Positions 16,083-26,025 of a DNA stretch of 64,000 nt are shown here, one piece after another. This stretch comes from an uncultured Pelagibacteraceae bacterium (GTDB lineage: Bacteria; Pseudomonadota; Alphaproteobacteria; Pelagibacterales; Pelagibacteraceae): the NCBI GenBank assembly GCA_902616145.1, contig CACMRM010000002.1, forward strand, positions 1 to 64,000, read 5' to 3'. The notes under the pieces were generated by a model that ran no database searches, was not told where the DNA came from, and saw only the letters and a program-made list of their open reading frames with translations. The first letter of the stretch is position 1. The number at the start of each line of letters is the position of its first letter. The position numbers and the translations under genes were made by a program.

Positions 16083-16889
16083 ATGGTAAGAAGTTTATTT
16101 TATTCAATTACTTTTCACTCAGCAATGATCTTTTTGACTGTTTTAAGCTTGCCATTTATGCTTAGAGAACCTATAGAATTGCCACCAATTGTATCAGTAG
16201 AATTAATACAAATTTCTGACAAAACCAATATTCCATATGCACCAAAAGCAAGAAAGATAATTGAGGAAACCAAAAAAAAGGAGGAAAGAGTTGTATCAGA
16301 GCAGGCTCCGCCAGCGGCAAAAGCAAAAGAAAAACCAGATAGAATTCCACTTCCAAAAGAAAAAGAAGAGGAAAAAAAATTGGTCAAAAAGAAACAAAAC
16401 CCAGAGGAGATAAAACCACAAATAAGACAGTCCTCTGAATTTGAAAAAAAAGAATTAGTTGACACTAATCAAATAGCCGCTTTAATAGATAAAGCAAAGG
16501 AGGTAGAAGCGGTAAAAAATAAAGATACCAATAAAATTACGCAGAGTAATCAAAAAAATAGTTTTGCTACAGGACTTACTCTTTCAGAAGAGGACGCTTT
16601 AAGAGCGCAAATTTTTGGATGTTGGAGTGTGCCACTAGGACTTCCATACGATCAGGATCTACTTGTGAGAATTAAGCTACAATTGAAAAAGGACGGAACA
16701 ATTATGAAGTCTGAAATTTTAGACCATGAGCGAATGAATAGGCCAGGGCAAAAATTTTACAAGGTTTTGGCTGAGAGTGCGCTAAGAGCAGTAAGACTTT
16801 GTCAGCCATTAAAAGTACCACCTACTGGATATGATAAATGGAAAGATTTACAATTAAACTTTAATCCTACAGAGATGTTAAAAGGTTAA
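16083..16889 (+). CDS. tolA: TolA-like periplasm-spanning protein
   Basis: A 268-residue protein assigned by position and architecture. It has one N-terminal membrane helix (about 8-27) containing a His-Ser pair, a Pro-rich then Lys/Glu-rich middle (about 40-160) that would span the periplasm, and a compact C-terminal domain (about 170-268) with the TonB/TolA-like pattern [20 protein letters not shown]. TolA carries force from TolQR to Pal in the outer membrane. TolA sequences are poorly conserved, so the call rests on the tolQ-tolR-X-tolB order. Confidence 0.85.
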   Translation: MVRSLFYSITFHSAMIFLTVLSLPFMLREPIELPPIVSVELIQISDKTNIPYAPKARKIIEETKKKEERVVSEQAPPAAKAKEKPDRIPLPKEKEEEKKLVKKKQNPEEIKPQIRQSSEFEKKELVDTNQIAALIDKAKEVEAVKNKDTNKITQSNQKNSFATGLTLSEEDALRAQIFGCWSVPLGLPYDQDLLVRIKLQLKKDGTIMKSEILDHERMNRPGQKFYKVLAESALRAVRLCQPLKVPPTGYDKWKDLQLNFNPTEMLKG

Positions 16890-16890
16890 A

Positions 16891-18228
16891 ATGAAAAAAT
16901 TTATAGCAACTCTTATACTTAGTATTTTTTTAAATAATAACTTAAATGCTCTAATAGAAGTAGATATTACACGCGGAAATTTAGACCCATTACCAATAGC
17001 CGTTTCTCCTTTGCACGTTGATATCAAATCTGAAAAAATAGAAGGTCTAGAAGTGAGAGTCTTAGGCGAAAAAATTTCAGAAATTATTGAGAAAAATTTT
17101 AAAAATACCGGTCTATTTAATCCTCTACAAAAAGATGCTTTTGTTCAAAAACCCGATATCGCTCACTTGAAACCTAGATTTGAGGATTGGAGATTAATAA
17201 AAGCACAGGCTTTAATAACTGGAAAAATTTTAGTGAAAGACAACAAGCTTAAGGTTGAGTTTAGGCTTTGGGATTTGACAGCAGCACAAGAGATGATTGC
17301 GTTAGCTTTTACTACCACACCTTCTAATTGGAGAAGAGTAGCTCACATAATCTCTGATAAAATATATGAAAGATTAACAGGAGAAGAAGGATATTTTGAT
17401 ACTAGAATAATTTATGTAGCTGAAAGTGGACCCAAAAATCAAAGAGTAAAAAAATTAGCTATAATGGATCAAGATGGTAAAAATACTAAATATCTTACTT
17501 TAGGTAATGAATTAGTTTTGACACCTAGGTTTAACCCAACAAATCAAATGGTAACTTATATGTCCTACTTTAGAAACATGCCGCGTGTATATTTATTAGA
17601 TATTGAAACAGGCACGCAAGAAATAGTTGGCAATTTTCCAGGGATGACCTTTGCACCGAGATTTTCTCCAGATGGAAAAAAAATAATAATGAGTTTTGCA
17701 AAAGATGGAAATTCAGACATATATACAATGGAACTAGACTCACGATTAGTAGAAAGAATTACAGAGCATTCTTCGATTGATACTTCACCGTCTTTTTCAC
17801 CTGACGGAAAATTTATAGCGTTCAATTCAGATAGAAGCGGTTTACAACAAATTTATGTAATGAGAAGTGATGGAAGCAATGTTAAAAGAATTACTTTTGG
17901 GAAAGGAATATACGGAACTCCAGTCTGGTCACCAAGAGGAGATTTAATAGCGTTCACAAAAATGCATAAAGGTAAATTTTTTATTGGAGTGATGAGAACT
18001 GATGGAACTGGAGAAAGACTATTGACAGAGAATTACTATCAGGAGGCCCCATCGTGGTCCCCAAATGGTAGAGTGCTAGTATTTTATCGAGAAACAAAAG
18101 CAGGTGATAAAGGTAAAGGATTTTCTGCAAAATTATGGTCAATAGATATAACAGGCTATAACGAAAGGAAACTACCTACTAAAACTGATGCTTCAGACCC
18201 ATCTTGGTCTTCATTATTATCTAAGTGA
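16891..18228 (+). CDS. tolB: Tol-Pal system beta-propeller protein TolB
   Basis: A 445-residue periplasmic protein. A signal peptide covers about residues 1-20 (ends NNNLNA). An N-terminal domain is followed by a six-bladed propeller whose blades carry PxFSPDGK/PxWSPxG repeats ([36 protein letters not shown]). TolB binds Pal and is released from it by TolA. It starts one base after tolA and ends 75 bases before pal. Confidence 0.96.
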   Translation: MKKFIATLILSIFLNNNLNALIEVDITRGNLDPLPIAVSPLHVDIKSEKIEGLEVRVLGEKISEIIEKNFKNTGLFNPLQKDAFVQKPDIAHLKPRFEDWRLIKAQALITGKILVKDNKLKVEFRLWDLTAAQEMIALAFTTTPSNWRRVAHIISDKIYERLTGEEGYFDTRIIYVAESGPKNQRVKKLAIMDQDGKNTKYLTLGNELVLTPRFNPTNQMVTYMSYFRNMPRVYLLDIETGTQEIVGNFPGMTFAPRFSPDGKKIIMSFAKDGNSDIYTMELDSRLVERITEHSSIDTSPSFSPDGKFIAFNSDRSGLQQIYVMRSDGSNVKRITFGKGIYGTPVWSPRGDLIAFTKMHKGKFFIGVMRTDGTGERLLTENYYQEAPSWSPNGRVLVFYRETKAGDKGKGFSAKLWSIDITGYNERKLPTKTDASDPSWSSLLSK

Positions 18229-18242
18229 GGTTGAAAATTATG

Positions 18243-18276
18243 TAAAATATACTTGAATAACTTCAAATAATTTGAA
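18243..18276 (+). promoter_or_regulatory. Probable pal promoter core and adjacent 15-bp palindrome
   Basis: TAAAATATACTTG (18243-18255) contains a -10-like TATACT. Seven bases later is a perfect inverted repeat TTCAAAT-A-ATTTGAA (18262-18276). The same 13-base core occurs upstream of ftsH (20866-20878). This suggests that pal can be expressed separately from tolQRAB, with the palindrome lying at the start of the transcript or acting as an operator. No convincing -35 is seen. Confidence 0.4.
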
Positions 18277-18303
18277 ATAAACACATTAAACCTAGGGGAA
18301 AAA

Positions 18304-18780
18304 ATGAAATTAGAAAAGAATTTAAAAAACATATTATTGATATTTTTTACGACATTAATTCTTAGCGCCTGTTCAACTGCTAAGAAAACAGGCGACATAG
18401 ACGGAGATGTCTATACTGGAAAAGAAACTGTTGAATATTTAGCTTCCGGTGTTCCTGACAGAGTATTTTTCGCTACTAATAAATCTTCTTTAACATCTGC
18501 TTCGAGAGCTACTTTAAGAAAGCAAGCTACATTTTTAAGGAAAAACAAAAATCTAAATGTTACAATTGAAGGCCATGCAGATGAAAGAGGAACTAGAGAA
18601 TATAACTTAGCGCTTGGCGAAAGAAGAGCGAATGCTGCAAAAGATTATCTGATGACTTATGGAATATCTGGTAAAAGGATTTCGGTAATCAGTTACGGGA
18701 AAGAAAAGCCAGTAAATCCAAAATCATCACCAATTGCCTGGTCGCAAAACAGAAGATCTGTTACTGTAAAAGTTAATTAA
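18304..18780 (+). CDS. pal: Peptidoglycan-associated lipoprotein Pal
   Basis: A 158-residue outer-membrane lipoprotein. The lipobox LSAC places the lipidated cysteine at residue 23. The OmpA-like C-terminal domain is clear: VFFATNKSSLTSASRATL, then IEGHADERGTREYNLALGER and RRANAAKDYL, which bind diaminopimelate in peptidoglycan. A GGGGAAAA ribosome binding region precedes the start. It is followed by a strong intrinsic terminator, so the tol-pal transcript ends here. Confidence 0.96.
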   Translation: MKLEKNLKNILLIFFTTLILSACSTAKKTGDIDGDVYTGKETVEYLASGVPDRVFFATNKSSLTSASRATLRKQATFLRKNKNLNVTIEGHADERGTREYNLALGERRANAAKDYLMTYGISGKRISVISYGKEKPVNPKSSPIAWSQNRRSVTVKVN

Positions 18781-18795
18781 ACTTAATTTAATTTT

Positions 18796-18835
18796 AAAGA
18801 CCCTTTAATTATAGAAATTAAAGGGTCTTTTTTTT
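18796..18835 (+). terminator. Rho-independent terminator after pal
   Basis: A perfect 15-bp stem, AAAGACCCTTTAATT (18796-18810) with AATTAAAGGGTCTTT (18816-18830), a five-base loop, and an uninterrupted T run to 18835. This is one of the strongest terminators in the window and separates pal from cpoB. Confidence 0.93.
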
Positions 18836-18861
18836 GCCATTTTATAGAAATAAAAAGAATC

Positions 18862-19824
18862 ATGTTTAGAAAACTTAGGTTTTTAAAAATTATAGTTTTA
18901 GCTACTTCTTTGATTATGTTTTCATTTTTGTCCGCTGAAGAAGAAGAAATTTATTTAAAATCTATATCTGATCAAATTCAAGTAATTACTAAAGATATTA
19001 AAACTTTAGAAAAAGCAGTTTATCAAAAATCAAATATATCAACTTCTGTTAATGCAAGCTCTTTAAAATCTGATGGTTTAAGTGAAGATGTTCTTACAAA
19101 ACATCTTTTAAAACTAAATGAAATAGAAGATCAATTTAGACAACTCACAAATAAGTTTGAAGAAGTGAATTTTAAATTAGATAAGCTATCTTCAAGAGTT
19201 ACTAAAATTCAATCAGATACTCAATTAAGATTTTCTGATTTAGAGGGCGGAGTATCAACAATCAAAAAACAGGATAAAGCCAGTTTACCAGGTACAAGTA
19301 AACCACAAGACTTCGGTGCTAACCCGGGCTATCAAACTTCTAATTTACCGACACAACAAACTATCAATTCTGTTGAGAGTGCTCAAACTGTTATAACTGA
19401 GAAACCAGAAAAGAAAGAATCATTATTACCGAATAAACCAACTAAAGAGCAATATGAGTTTGCTGTTAGTTTTATGAAGGTTGGTGATTATGAGACTGCA
19501 GAATTTGCTCTTAGAGAATTTATAGATAAAAATAAAGATCACGACTTAGCTGGAAGCGCTCAGTACTGGTACGGTGAAACTTTTAGAATTAGGCAATTGT
19601 ATTCTGATGCTGCAACAGCATATTTGGATGGCTATCAAAATTATCCAAAAAGTAAAAAAGCTCCAGATAATCTTTTAAAACTTGGTATCACTATGGTTCA
19701 ACTTGGTGAAAAAGACCAGGGATGTAAAATGATCTCTGGATTAAAAAAAGAATACCCAAAAGCAAGCAAGTCTGTGTTACAAAAAGCTCAGTATGAGCAA
19801 AAAAAATTCAAATGTAAATCTTAA
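18862..19824 (+). CDS. cpoB: Tol-Pal accessory protein CpoB/YbgF
   Basis: A 320-residue periplasmic protein with a signal peptide (about 1-25), an N-terminal coiled coil (about 28-125), a Pro/Thr/Gln-rich linker, and C-terminal TPR repeats starting near KPTKEQYEFAVSFMKVGDYE. In other bacteria CpoB coordinates outer-membrane constriction with peptidoglycan synthesis. It lies in the conserved place after pal. Its 3' end overlaps tilS by 32 bases, which is unusually long even for this compact genome. Confidence 0.88.
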   Translation: MFRKLRFLKIIVLATSLIMFSFLSAEEEEIYLKSISDQIQVITKDIKTLEKAVYQKSNISTSVNASSLKSDGLSEDVLTKHLLKLNEIEDQFRQLTNKFEEVNFKLDKLSSRVTKIQSDTQLRFSDLEGGVSTIKKQDKASLPGTSKPQDFGANPGYQTSNLPTQQTINSVESAQTVITEKPEKKESLLPNKPTKEQYEFAVSFMKVGDYETAEFALREFIDKNKDHDLAGSAQYWYGETFRIRQLYSDAATAYLDGYQNYPKSKKAPDNLLKLGITMVQLGEKDQGCKMISGLKKEYPKASKSVLQKAQYEQKKFKCKS

Positions 19825-20809
19825 AAGTACCTTTAAGAATAATAAAGAATTACTTAATATTTATCTTAATTTTAAAAAAAAAATAGATAAAATTAAAAAT
19901 AAAAGATTTTTATTAGCAATATCAGGAGGACCAGATAGTTTGGCCCTTGCAGCTTTAGCTAGAGCATATAATTTAGAAAAAAAGGCAAAATTTTATTTTG
20001 CACTTGTTAATCATAATATAAGAACTGAGTCTGCCGAAGAGGCAAAAAAAACAAAAAAATTACTTAAAAAACATAAGATCAATCTTTCCATTTTAACAAT
20101 AAAAGAGAAGATCATTAAAGATATTCAAAACCAGGCAAGAAAAAAAAGATATGAAATATTAAAAAAATTTTGTTTGAAAAAGAATATTAAAGTCATATTA
20201 ACTGCGCATAATTTAGAAGATCAAGTAGAAACATTCTTAATAAGGCTATCAAGAGGGAGTGGTCTAACCGGTTTATCTTCTATGGAACAAATTAGCAATA
20301 TCACTAGAAAAATTAAACTTTTAAGGCCCTTGCTAGATGTTAAAAAAAAAGATTTAATCAAAATTTCAAAAGTAGTATTTGGCACCTATGTTAAGGATCC
20401 ATCAAATAAGAATAAGAAATACTTAAGGTCAAAAATTAGAAGTTTAAGAAGACCTCTTCACAATAGCGGCATCAATTACGATCAAATAATTAAATCGATA
20501 AATAATTTAGCATCGAGTAAAGCTACTTTAGATAATTACTTTAAGAGAATATTTAAAGAAAGCATAAAAAAAAACAAAGGGGAAATTTTTATTAATTTTA
20601 AAAGATTTAAAACGTACAACAACGAAATTAAAATAGGATTAATCAACAAATGTATTAAAGATCTTAAAAAGAATTATTACAATTTGAGAGCTAAAAAAGT
20701 AGTTTCTTTAATAAACAGAATCGAAAAAAAAGGTTTCAAGAAATCATCACTTGGTAAATGTGTTTTTTTTGTAAAAAAAGGTAATTTGTGCCTTAAAAAA
20801 GAAAAATAG
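19793..20809 (+). CDS. tilS: tRNA(Ile)-lysidine synthetase TilS
   Basis: A 338-residue ATP-dependent enzyme that modifies C34 of tRNA-Ile(CAU) to lysidine. The PP-loop SGGPDS (44-49) and LTAHNLEDQVETFLIRLSRGSG segment are diagnostic. The N-terminal catalytic domain is complete; the C-terminal region is short and lysine-rich. The start overlaps cpoB; the next in-frame ATG would remove the PP-loop, so the overlap is accepted. Confidence 0.9.
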   Translation: MSKKNSNVNLKSTFKNNKELLNIYLNFKKKIDKIKNKRFLLAISGGPDSLALAALARAYNLEKKAKFYFALVNHNIRTESAEEAKKTKKLLKKHKINLSILTIKEKIIKDIQNQARKKRYEILKKFCLKKNIKVILTAHNLEDQVETFLIRLSRGSGLTGLSSMEQISNITRKIKLLRPLLDVKKKDLIKISKVVFGTYVKDPSNKNKKYLRSKIRSLRRPLHNSGINYDQIIKSINNLASSKATLDNYFKRIFKESIKKNKGEIFINFKRFKTYNNEIKIGLINKCIKDLKKNYYNLRAKKVVSLINRIEKKGFKKSSLGKCVFFVKKGNLCLKKEK

Positions 20810-20846
20810 CACTAAATTCTCATAATTTTGGATATATTTTGTCTTA

Positions 20847-20876
20847 TTTACAACCGAATTACATTTAAAATATACT
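20847..20876 (+). promoter_or_regulatory. Probable ftsH promoter
   Basis: TTTACA (20847-20852) and TATACT (20871-20876) are 18 bases apart. Transcription would start near 20883, about 27 bases before the ftsH ATG. The -10 lies in a 13-base block, TAAAATATACTTG, identical to that upstream of pal. No sigma32-type CCCCAT box is apparent, although ftsH is a heat-shock gene in other bacteria. Confidence 0.5.
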
Positions 20877-20909
20877 TGTTTATATTAAATTAATGATTAT
20901 TTAAAAACT

Positions 20910-22805
20910 ATGAATTTAAAGAACTTAATAATGTGGGTCGTAATAGTCCTATTGTCAGTAGGTCTGTTTAATATGTTTCAAGATCCAAATAGAGCAAATT
21001 TAGAGAAAAACTCACTTCCATTTTCAAACTTTTTGAGCGAAGTTGAGGCTGGCCGAGTTGTAGAGGTTAAAATTCAAGGCAACAATATTTCCGGAGTTAT
21101 GGCAAATGGTAAAAATTTTAGTACATACTCACCTAATTACCCTGAATTAGTTGATAAGCTTTCAGAAAAAGGTGTAAGTATTGTAGCTTCACCACAAGAA
21201 GATAAAATGCCATCGTTGCTAGGAATTCTTTTATCTTGGTTCCCTATGCTCTTATTAATTGGCGTATGGATATTTTTTATGCGTCAAATGCAAGGAGGTA
21301 AAGGCGGTGCTATGGGCTTTGGAAGGTCTAAAGCTAAGTTATTAAATGAAGCTCAAGGCAAAGTGACATTTAACGATGTAGCTGGAGTTGAGGAAGCTAA
21401 AGAGGAAGTAGAAGAAATAGTAGAGTTTTTAAAAGATCCAAAAAAATTTAGTCGATTAGGAGGTAAAATTCCTAAAGGAGCTTTATTAATTGGGCCTCCA
21501 GGAACAGGTAAAACATTATTGGCGAAAGCTATAGCCGGAGAAGCAAATGTTCCATTTTTTTCTATTTCAGGTTCAGACTTTGTTGAAATGTTTGTTGGGG
21601 TTGGGGCTTCAAGAGTTAGAGATATGTTTGAACAAGGGAAAAAACATTCTCCGTGTATTATTTTTATTGATGAAATTGATGCTGTTGGGAGAAGCAGAGG
21701 GGCAGGCTTAGGCGGAGGAAATGATGAGAGAGAACAAACTCTTAACCAATTATTAGTTGAGATGGATGGATTTGATACCAATGAGGGCATTATTTTGATT
21801 GCAGCAACCAACAGACCTGATGTTTTAGACCCAGCTCTTTTGAGACCAGGAAGATTTGATCGTCAAGTTGTTGTAGGGAATCCAGATATTATAGGTAGGG
21901 AAGCAATTCTTAAAGTACATGTTAAAAAGATAAATATTGGTCCAGATGTTAAACTAAGAACAATAGCTAGAGGAACTCCAGGTTTTTCTGGCGCAGACCT
22001 AGCAAATTTAATTAACGAGTCAGCACTTTTAGCAGCTAGAAAAAATAAAAGAGTTGTTACAATGTCGGATATTGAAGAAGCAAAAGATAAAGTGATGATG
22101 GGGGCCGAGAGAAGGTCAATGGTAATGTCAGAAGATGAGAAAAAACTTACTGCATACCATGAGGGAGGTCATGCGATCGTTGCACTAAATGAAAAAGCGT
22201 CTGATCCTATTCACAAAGCTACAATAATTCCAAGAGGAAGAGCACTTGGTATGGTAATGAGATTACCCGAAAGAGACCAGTTGTCAGTTTCGAGGGAAAA
22301 AATGCACGCTGATATAGCTGTTGCAATGGGAGGAAGGATTGCCGAAGAAATAATCTTTGGTCACGATAAAGTAACATCTGGAGCCTCTTCAGATATAGAA
22401 ATGGTGACTAAAATGGCCAAGAATATGGTTACCAAATACGGCATGACTTCAGAACTTGGTACAATAGCTTATGGAGAAAATGAGGAGGAAGTTTTTCTTG
22501 GAAGATCAGTTACAAGACAGCAAAATGTTTCTGAAGAAACAGCAAAAAAAATAGATGCAGAAGTAAAAAAAATTGTAGATAAAGGTTACGAGAGAGCAAG
22601 AAAAGTTCTTACCGATAAATTAGACGATCTGCACAAGATCGCTAAGGCATTGTTAATTTACGAAACTTTATCTGGAGATGAGATTAGAGATCTTATACTT
22701 AAAGATATAAAACCAACAAGGTCTTTTAAAGAAGATGAAAATGATGATGGCAAAGCCTCATCTGCTCTAGGATCATTGGGACTTAAGCCAAAACCAGCTA
22801 TATAA
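20910..22805 (+). CDS. ftsH: ATP-dependent zinc metalloprotease FtsH
   Basis: A 631-residue inner-membrane AAA+ protease that degrades unwanted membrane proteins and regulators such as RpoH and LpxC in other bacteria. Two membrane helices (about 5-22 and 103-124) flank a periplasmic domain. Walker A is GPPGTGKT (195-202), Walker B IIFIDEID, the second region of homology [19 protein letters not shown], and the zinc site HEGGH (417-421). RpoH, a classic substrate, is encoded at 27314-28210. It is preceded by its own promoter and followed by folP after 17 bases. Confidence 0.98.
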   Translation: MNLKNLIMWVVIVLLSVGLFNMFQDPNRANLEKNSLPFSNFLSEVEAGRVVEVKIQGNNISGVMANGKNFSTYSPNYPELVDKLSEKGVSIVASPQEDKMPSLLGILLSWFPMLLLIGVWIFFMRQMQGGKGGAMGFGRSKAKLLNEAQGKVTFNDVAGVEEAKEEVEEIVEFLKDPKKFSRLGGKIPKGALLIGPPGTGKTLLAKAIAGEANVPFFSISGSDFVEMFVGVGASRVRDMFEQGKKHSPCIIFIDEIDAVGRSRGAGLGGGNDEREQTLNQLLVEMDGFDTNEGIILIAATNRPDVLDPALLRPGRFDRQVVVGNPDIIGREAILKVHVKKINIGPDVKLRTIARGTPGFSGADLANLINESALLAARKNKRVVTMSDIEEAKDKVMMGAERRSMVMSEDEKKLTAYHEGGHAIVALNEKASDPIHKATIIPRGRALGMVMRLPERDQLSVSREKMHADIAVAMGGRIAEEIIFGHDKVTSGASSDIEMVTKMAKNMVTKYGMTSELGTIAYGENEEEVFLGRSVTRQQNVSEETAKKIDAEVKKIVDKGYERARKVLTDKLDDLHKIAKALLIYETLSGDEIRDLILKDIKPTRSFKEDENDDGKASSALGSLGLKPKPAI

Positions 22806-22822
22806 TAGGATAGGTAAAAACC

Positions 22823-23884
22823 ATGATAAAATATTACACTCGTGCGTGTAATTTTTACTATGGCACGCAAGCCAAACATTTAATAAAACAAAAAAAAGCT
22901 TTACCGCTTTGTGGAAATAAAAATATTGCTTTTGACAAAATTGAATTGTTTATAAGAAAAGATGATAATATAAGAAGTAAGTACATAAATTTAAAAAACG
23001 TTAAAAAATTAAGTAAAGACTTACAAAAAAAAATAAAGTGCGATTTAAAAATAATTTCAACTAAAAGAAAAAATTTTCTAAAATATTTAAATTTTTCTCA
23101 ACCATGTATTATGGGTATATTAAATTTAACTCCAGATAGCTTTTCTGATGGGGGAAAATTTATTAGTAAAAAAAAATCGTTTAAACAAATAGAAAATATG
23201 ATTAATTCAGGAGCAAACATAATAGATATAGGAGGAGAATCTACACGTCCAGGATCAAAGACAATAAATAGTAAAATTGAGTTAAAAAGATTGTCATATG
23301 TTTTAAAAAAATTTAAAAGAAAATTTAAAAAAATTTGCTTGTCCCTTGACACAAGAAAATCTGATGTAATGATCGAAGGAATTAAATATGGAGTTGACCT
23401 AATTAATGATGTTTCTGGTTTTAATTTTGATAAAAATGCAATTAAAAAAATAAGTAAATTTAAAACTTCAAAAGTTCTTCATCATATGCAAGGCACTCCA
23501 AATACAATGCAAAAAAATCCAAAATATAAAAATGTTTTACTAGACATATATGATTTTTTTGAGAATAATTTACAAAAAAAGCTTAGAGGACGTAATATAA
23601 TATTAGACCCAGGTATCGGTTTCGGTAAAACTTTGAAACATAATTTGAGTTTAATTTCTAAAATTTCTTTGTTTCATAGCCTTGGTTTTCCGATTTTAAT
23701 CGGAACATCAAGAAAAAGGTTTATAAGTCAAATATCAGATATATATGATAGCAAGGAAAGAATTGGAGGGACTTTGGCATCAATTCTTTATTTATTATTA
23801 CAAGGAGTTCAGGTATTCAGGGTGCACAACGTAAGAGAGGTTAAACAAGGTATTTTAGTATTTAATAAAATAGTAAATGAATAA
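22823..23884 (+). CDS. folP: Dihydropteroate synthase
   Basis: A 353-residue folate-pathway enzyme that joins p-aminobenzoate to dihydropterin pyrophosphate. The catalytic TIM barrel starts at about residue 95: GILNLTPDSFSDGG (98-111), DIGGESTRPGS, NDVSG and the phosphate site GTSRKRFI. The N-terminal 90 residues (starting YYTRACNFYYGTQAKHL) form an extension seen in other alphaproteobacterial FolP proteins. It overlaps glmM by eight bases. Confidence 0.93.
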   Translation: MIKYYTRACNFYYGTQAKHLIKQKKALPLCGNKNIAFDKIELFIRKDDNIRSKYINLKNVKKLSKDLQKKIKCDLKIISTKRKNFLKYLNFSQPCIMGILNLTPDSFSDGGKFISKKKSFKQIENMINSGANIIDIGGESTRPGSKTINSKIELKRLSYVLKKFKRKFKKICLSLDTRKSDVMIEGIKYGVDLINDVSGFNFDKNAIKKISKFKTSKVLHHMQGTPNTMQKNPKYKNVLLDIYDFFENNLQKKLRGRNIILDPGIGFGKTLKHNLSLISKISLFHSLGFPILIGTSRKRFISQISDIYDSKERIGGTLASILYLLLQGVQVFRVHNVREVKQGILVFNKIVNE

Positions 23885-25211
23885 AAATAAATATTTTGGA
23901 ACAGATGGCATTAGAGGAACCGTCAATAGTGGAAATATTACAGGTGAAAAGTTTTTTAAGTTTGGTTTAGCATCAGGCACATATTTTAAAAATCAAAAAA
24001 AAAATAGGCAAATTGCAATTATCGCAAAAGATACTAGGCTCTCTGGTTATACTTTAGAGCCTGCATTAGTATCTGGCTTAGTTTCAGGAGGTATGAATGT
24101 ATTTACATTAGGGCCATTACCCACAAATGGACTTGCCATGTTAACAAAATCAATGAAAGCAAATATGGGTATTATGATTACAGCATCCCATAACCCTTTT
24201 TATGATAATGGCCTTAAACTTTTTGGTCCAGATGGAATGAAGTTGTCGGACAAAATTGAGAAAAGAATAGAGAAACTTATAGACGCTAAAAATACTAAGC
24301 AACTTACAAATCCAAGATTATTAGGAAGAGTAAAGAGGTTAGAAGATGGAAATGAAAAATATATTGCGATACTTAAGAAAAATTTCCCAAAAAGTTTTAA
24401 TTTGAAAGGTATTAAAATAGTTCTAGATTGTGCTAATGGAGCTTGCTACAAGGCGGCCCCGAAACTTTTAAAAGATCTGGGCGCGAAGGTTTCGACTATT
24501 GGAATTGATCCTAATGGTTTAAATATAAATTATAAATGTGGATCAACTCATCCATGGAAGATTCAATATGAAGTAAAAAAAACTAAGGCACATGTAGGAA
24601 TATCGTTTGATGGAGACGCAGATAGAGTAATTATGTGTGATGAAAATGGGAAAATAATAGATGGAGATCAAATTATCGCAATGCTTGCAAAAAGATGGAA
24701 AACAAAAAATATTCTTAAAGGTGGCGTAGTTGGCACTTTAATGTCTAACTATGGTCTGGAAAGATTTTTAAAAAAAGAAAAGATAAATTTTATTAGATCT
24801 AAAGTTGGAGATAGATATGTAAAAGAAAAAATGAAAAAAATGAATTTTAATTTAGGTGGAGAACAATCTGGACATATAATTCTTGGTAAATTTGCAACAA
24901 CTGGAGATGGTTTGCTTGTTGCTCTAGAGGTTTTATTTTCTTTGAGAAAAAACAAAAAAGCTAGTAAATTATTAAATGTTTTTAAACCTTTACCCCAAGT
25001 TCTGGAAAATATTGTGGTCAAAGATAAAAGAATAGTTGATAAATCTGAATGTAAGATAGCTATTAAAAAAGCAAATAAATTAATGGGTAACAAAGGAAGA
25101 ATTCTAGTAAGAAAATCAGGTACTGAGCCAAAAATAAGAATTATGGCTGAGTCAAATGACAAAAGCCTTATTACAAAGTGTATAAAATTAATAAAAAAAA
25201 AAATCAAATAA
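23877..25211 (+). CDS. glmM: Phosphoglucosamine mutase
   Basis: A 444-residue alpha-D-phosphohexomutase that converts glucosamine-6-P to glucosamine-1-P for peptidoglycan and lipopolysaccharide. The N terminus FGTDGIRGTVN, the phosphoserine loop ITASHNP (Ser104), the metal loop DGDADR and the C-terminal RKSGTEPKIRIMAE are present. Length matches GlmM rather than the longer phosphomannomutases. It overlaps folP and is followed by thiD after one base. Confidence 0.96.
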   Translation: MNKNKYFGTDGIRGTVNSGNITGEKFFKFGLASGTYFKNQKKNRQIAIIAKDTRLSGYTLEPALVSGLVSGGMNVFTLGPLPTNGLAMLTKSMKANMGIMITASHNPFYDNGLKLFGPDGMKLSDKIEKRIEKLIDAKNTKQLTNPRLLGRVKRLEDGNEKYIAILKKNFPKSFNLKGIKIVLDCANGACYKAAPKLLKDLGAKVSTIGIDPNGLNINYKCGSTHPWKIQYEVKKTKAHVGISFDGDADRVIMCDENGKIIDGDQIIAMLAKRWKTKNILKGGVVGTLMSNYGLERFLKKEKINFIRSKVGDRYVKEKMKKMNFNLGGEQSGHIILGKFATTGDGLLVALEVLFSLRKNKKASKLLNVFKPLPQVLENIVVKDKRIVDKSECKIAIKKANKLMGNKGRILVRKSGTEPKIRIMAESNDKSLITKCIKLIKKKIK

Positions 25212-25212
25212 A

Positions 25213-26025
25213 TTGAAGCCAAAATCAAAAATTTTAATCATCGCTGGTTCCGATTCATCAGGTGGTGCTGGTATTCAAGCAGATATTAAGACTGTGACTT
25301 CATTGGGGAGCTATGCGATGACAGCTATCACAACAATAACTTCTCAAAACACTACTGGGGTTTTTTCTGTGCTTCCGATAAATCCAAAAGAAATTGAAAA
25401 GCAAATTTTTTTTACTTGTAAAGACATAAAACCTGACGCTATAAAGATTGGCATGCTTCACTCTTCAAGAGTGATAAATTCAGTTAGTAAAGTATTAAAC
25501 AAAGTAAATTTAAAAAAAATAATTCTAGACCCAGTTATGATAGCCAAGGGGGGGACTAAACTTATTAATAACTCTGCAATAAAAACTCTTAAAAAAAAAC
25601 TTTTCAATAAAACTTTTTTATTAACACCAAATATCCCTGAAGCAGAAATTTTAACTGAAACCAGAATTAAAAATACCTCTGATATGATTAAGTCTGCTAA
25701 AATATTGCTAAAGCTTGGAGTAAAAAATGTTTTAATAAAAGGTGGTCATACCAAAACAGAGAATATCGAAGACGTTCTTTTTACCAAAAAAGGTATTAAA
25801 ATTTACAAAAATAAAAAAATTAAAACCCAAAATACTCATGGAACTGGATGCACTTTATCCTCAGCCATAGCAACATTTTTATCATGTGGAAAACCTTTAA
25901 ACAAATCTTGTGAGTTAGGAATTAAATATGTTAACCAAGCTATAAGGTCTACACATAATTATGGGAAAGGACATGGTCCAATAAATCATCTTAATTCGAT
26001 AAAACTAGAGAACATATTTAAATAA
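25213..26025 (+). CDS. thiD: Hydroxymethylpyrimidine/phosphomethylpyrimidine kinase
   Basis: A 270-residue ribokinase-like enzyme that phosphorylates HMP and HMP-P in thiamine biosynthesis. Motifs are [14 protein letters not shown] (11-24), [24 protein letters not shown] and [12 protein letters not shown]. It uses a TTG start at 25213, directly after the glmM stop. With thiE at 6706 this covers the joining part of thiamine synthesis from salvaged pyrimidine; no TPP riboswitch is visible upstream. Confidence 0.95.
   Translation: MKPKSKILIIAGSDSSGGAGIQADIKTVTSLGSYAMTAITTITSQNTTGVFSVLPINPKEIEKQIFFTCKDIKPDAIKIGMLHSSRVINSVSKVLNKVNLKKIILDPVMIAKGGTKLINNSAIKTLKKKLFNKTFLLTPNIPEAEILTETRIKNTSDMIKSAKILLKLGVKNVLIKGGHTKTENIEDVLFTKKGIKIYKNKKIKTQNTHGTGCTLSSAIATFLSCGKPLNKSCELGIKYVNQAIRSTHNYGKGHGPINHLNSIKLENIFK

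Noticed and set aside
21353-21811. A 152-residue open frame antisense to ftsH
   Set aside because: It mirrors the conserved AAA+ region of ftsH, has no ribosome binding site or recognisable domain, and is explained by codon bias on the sense strand.
25190-25215. TPP riboswitch before thiD
   Set aside because: glmM and thiD are one base apart and no riboswitch core is seen there.
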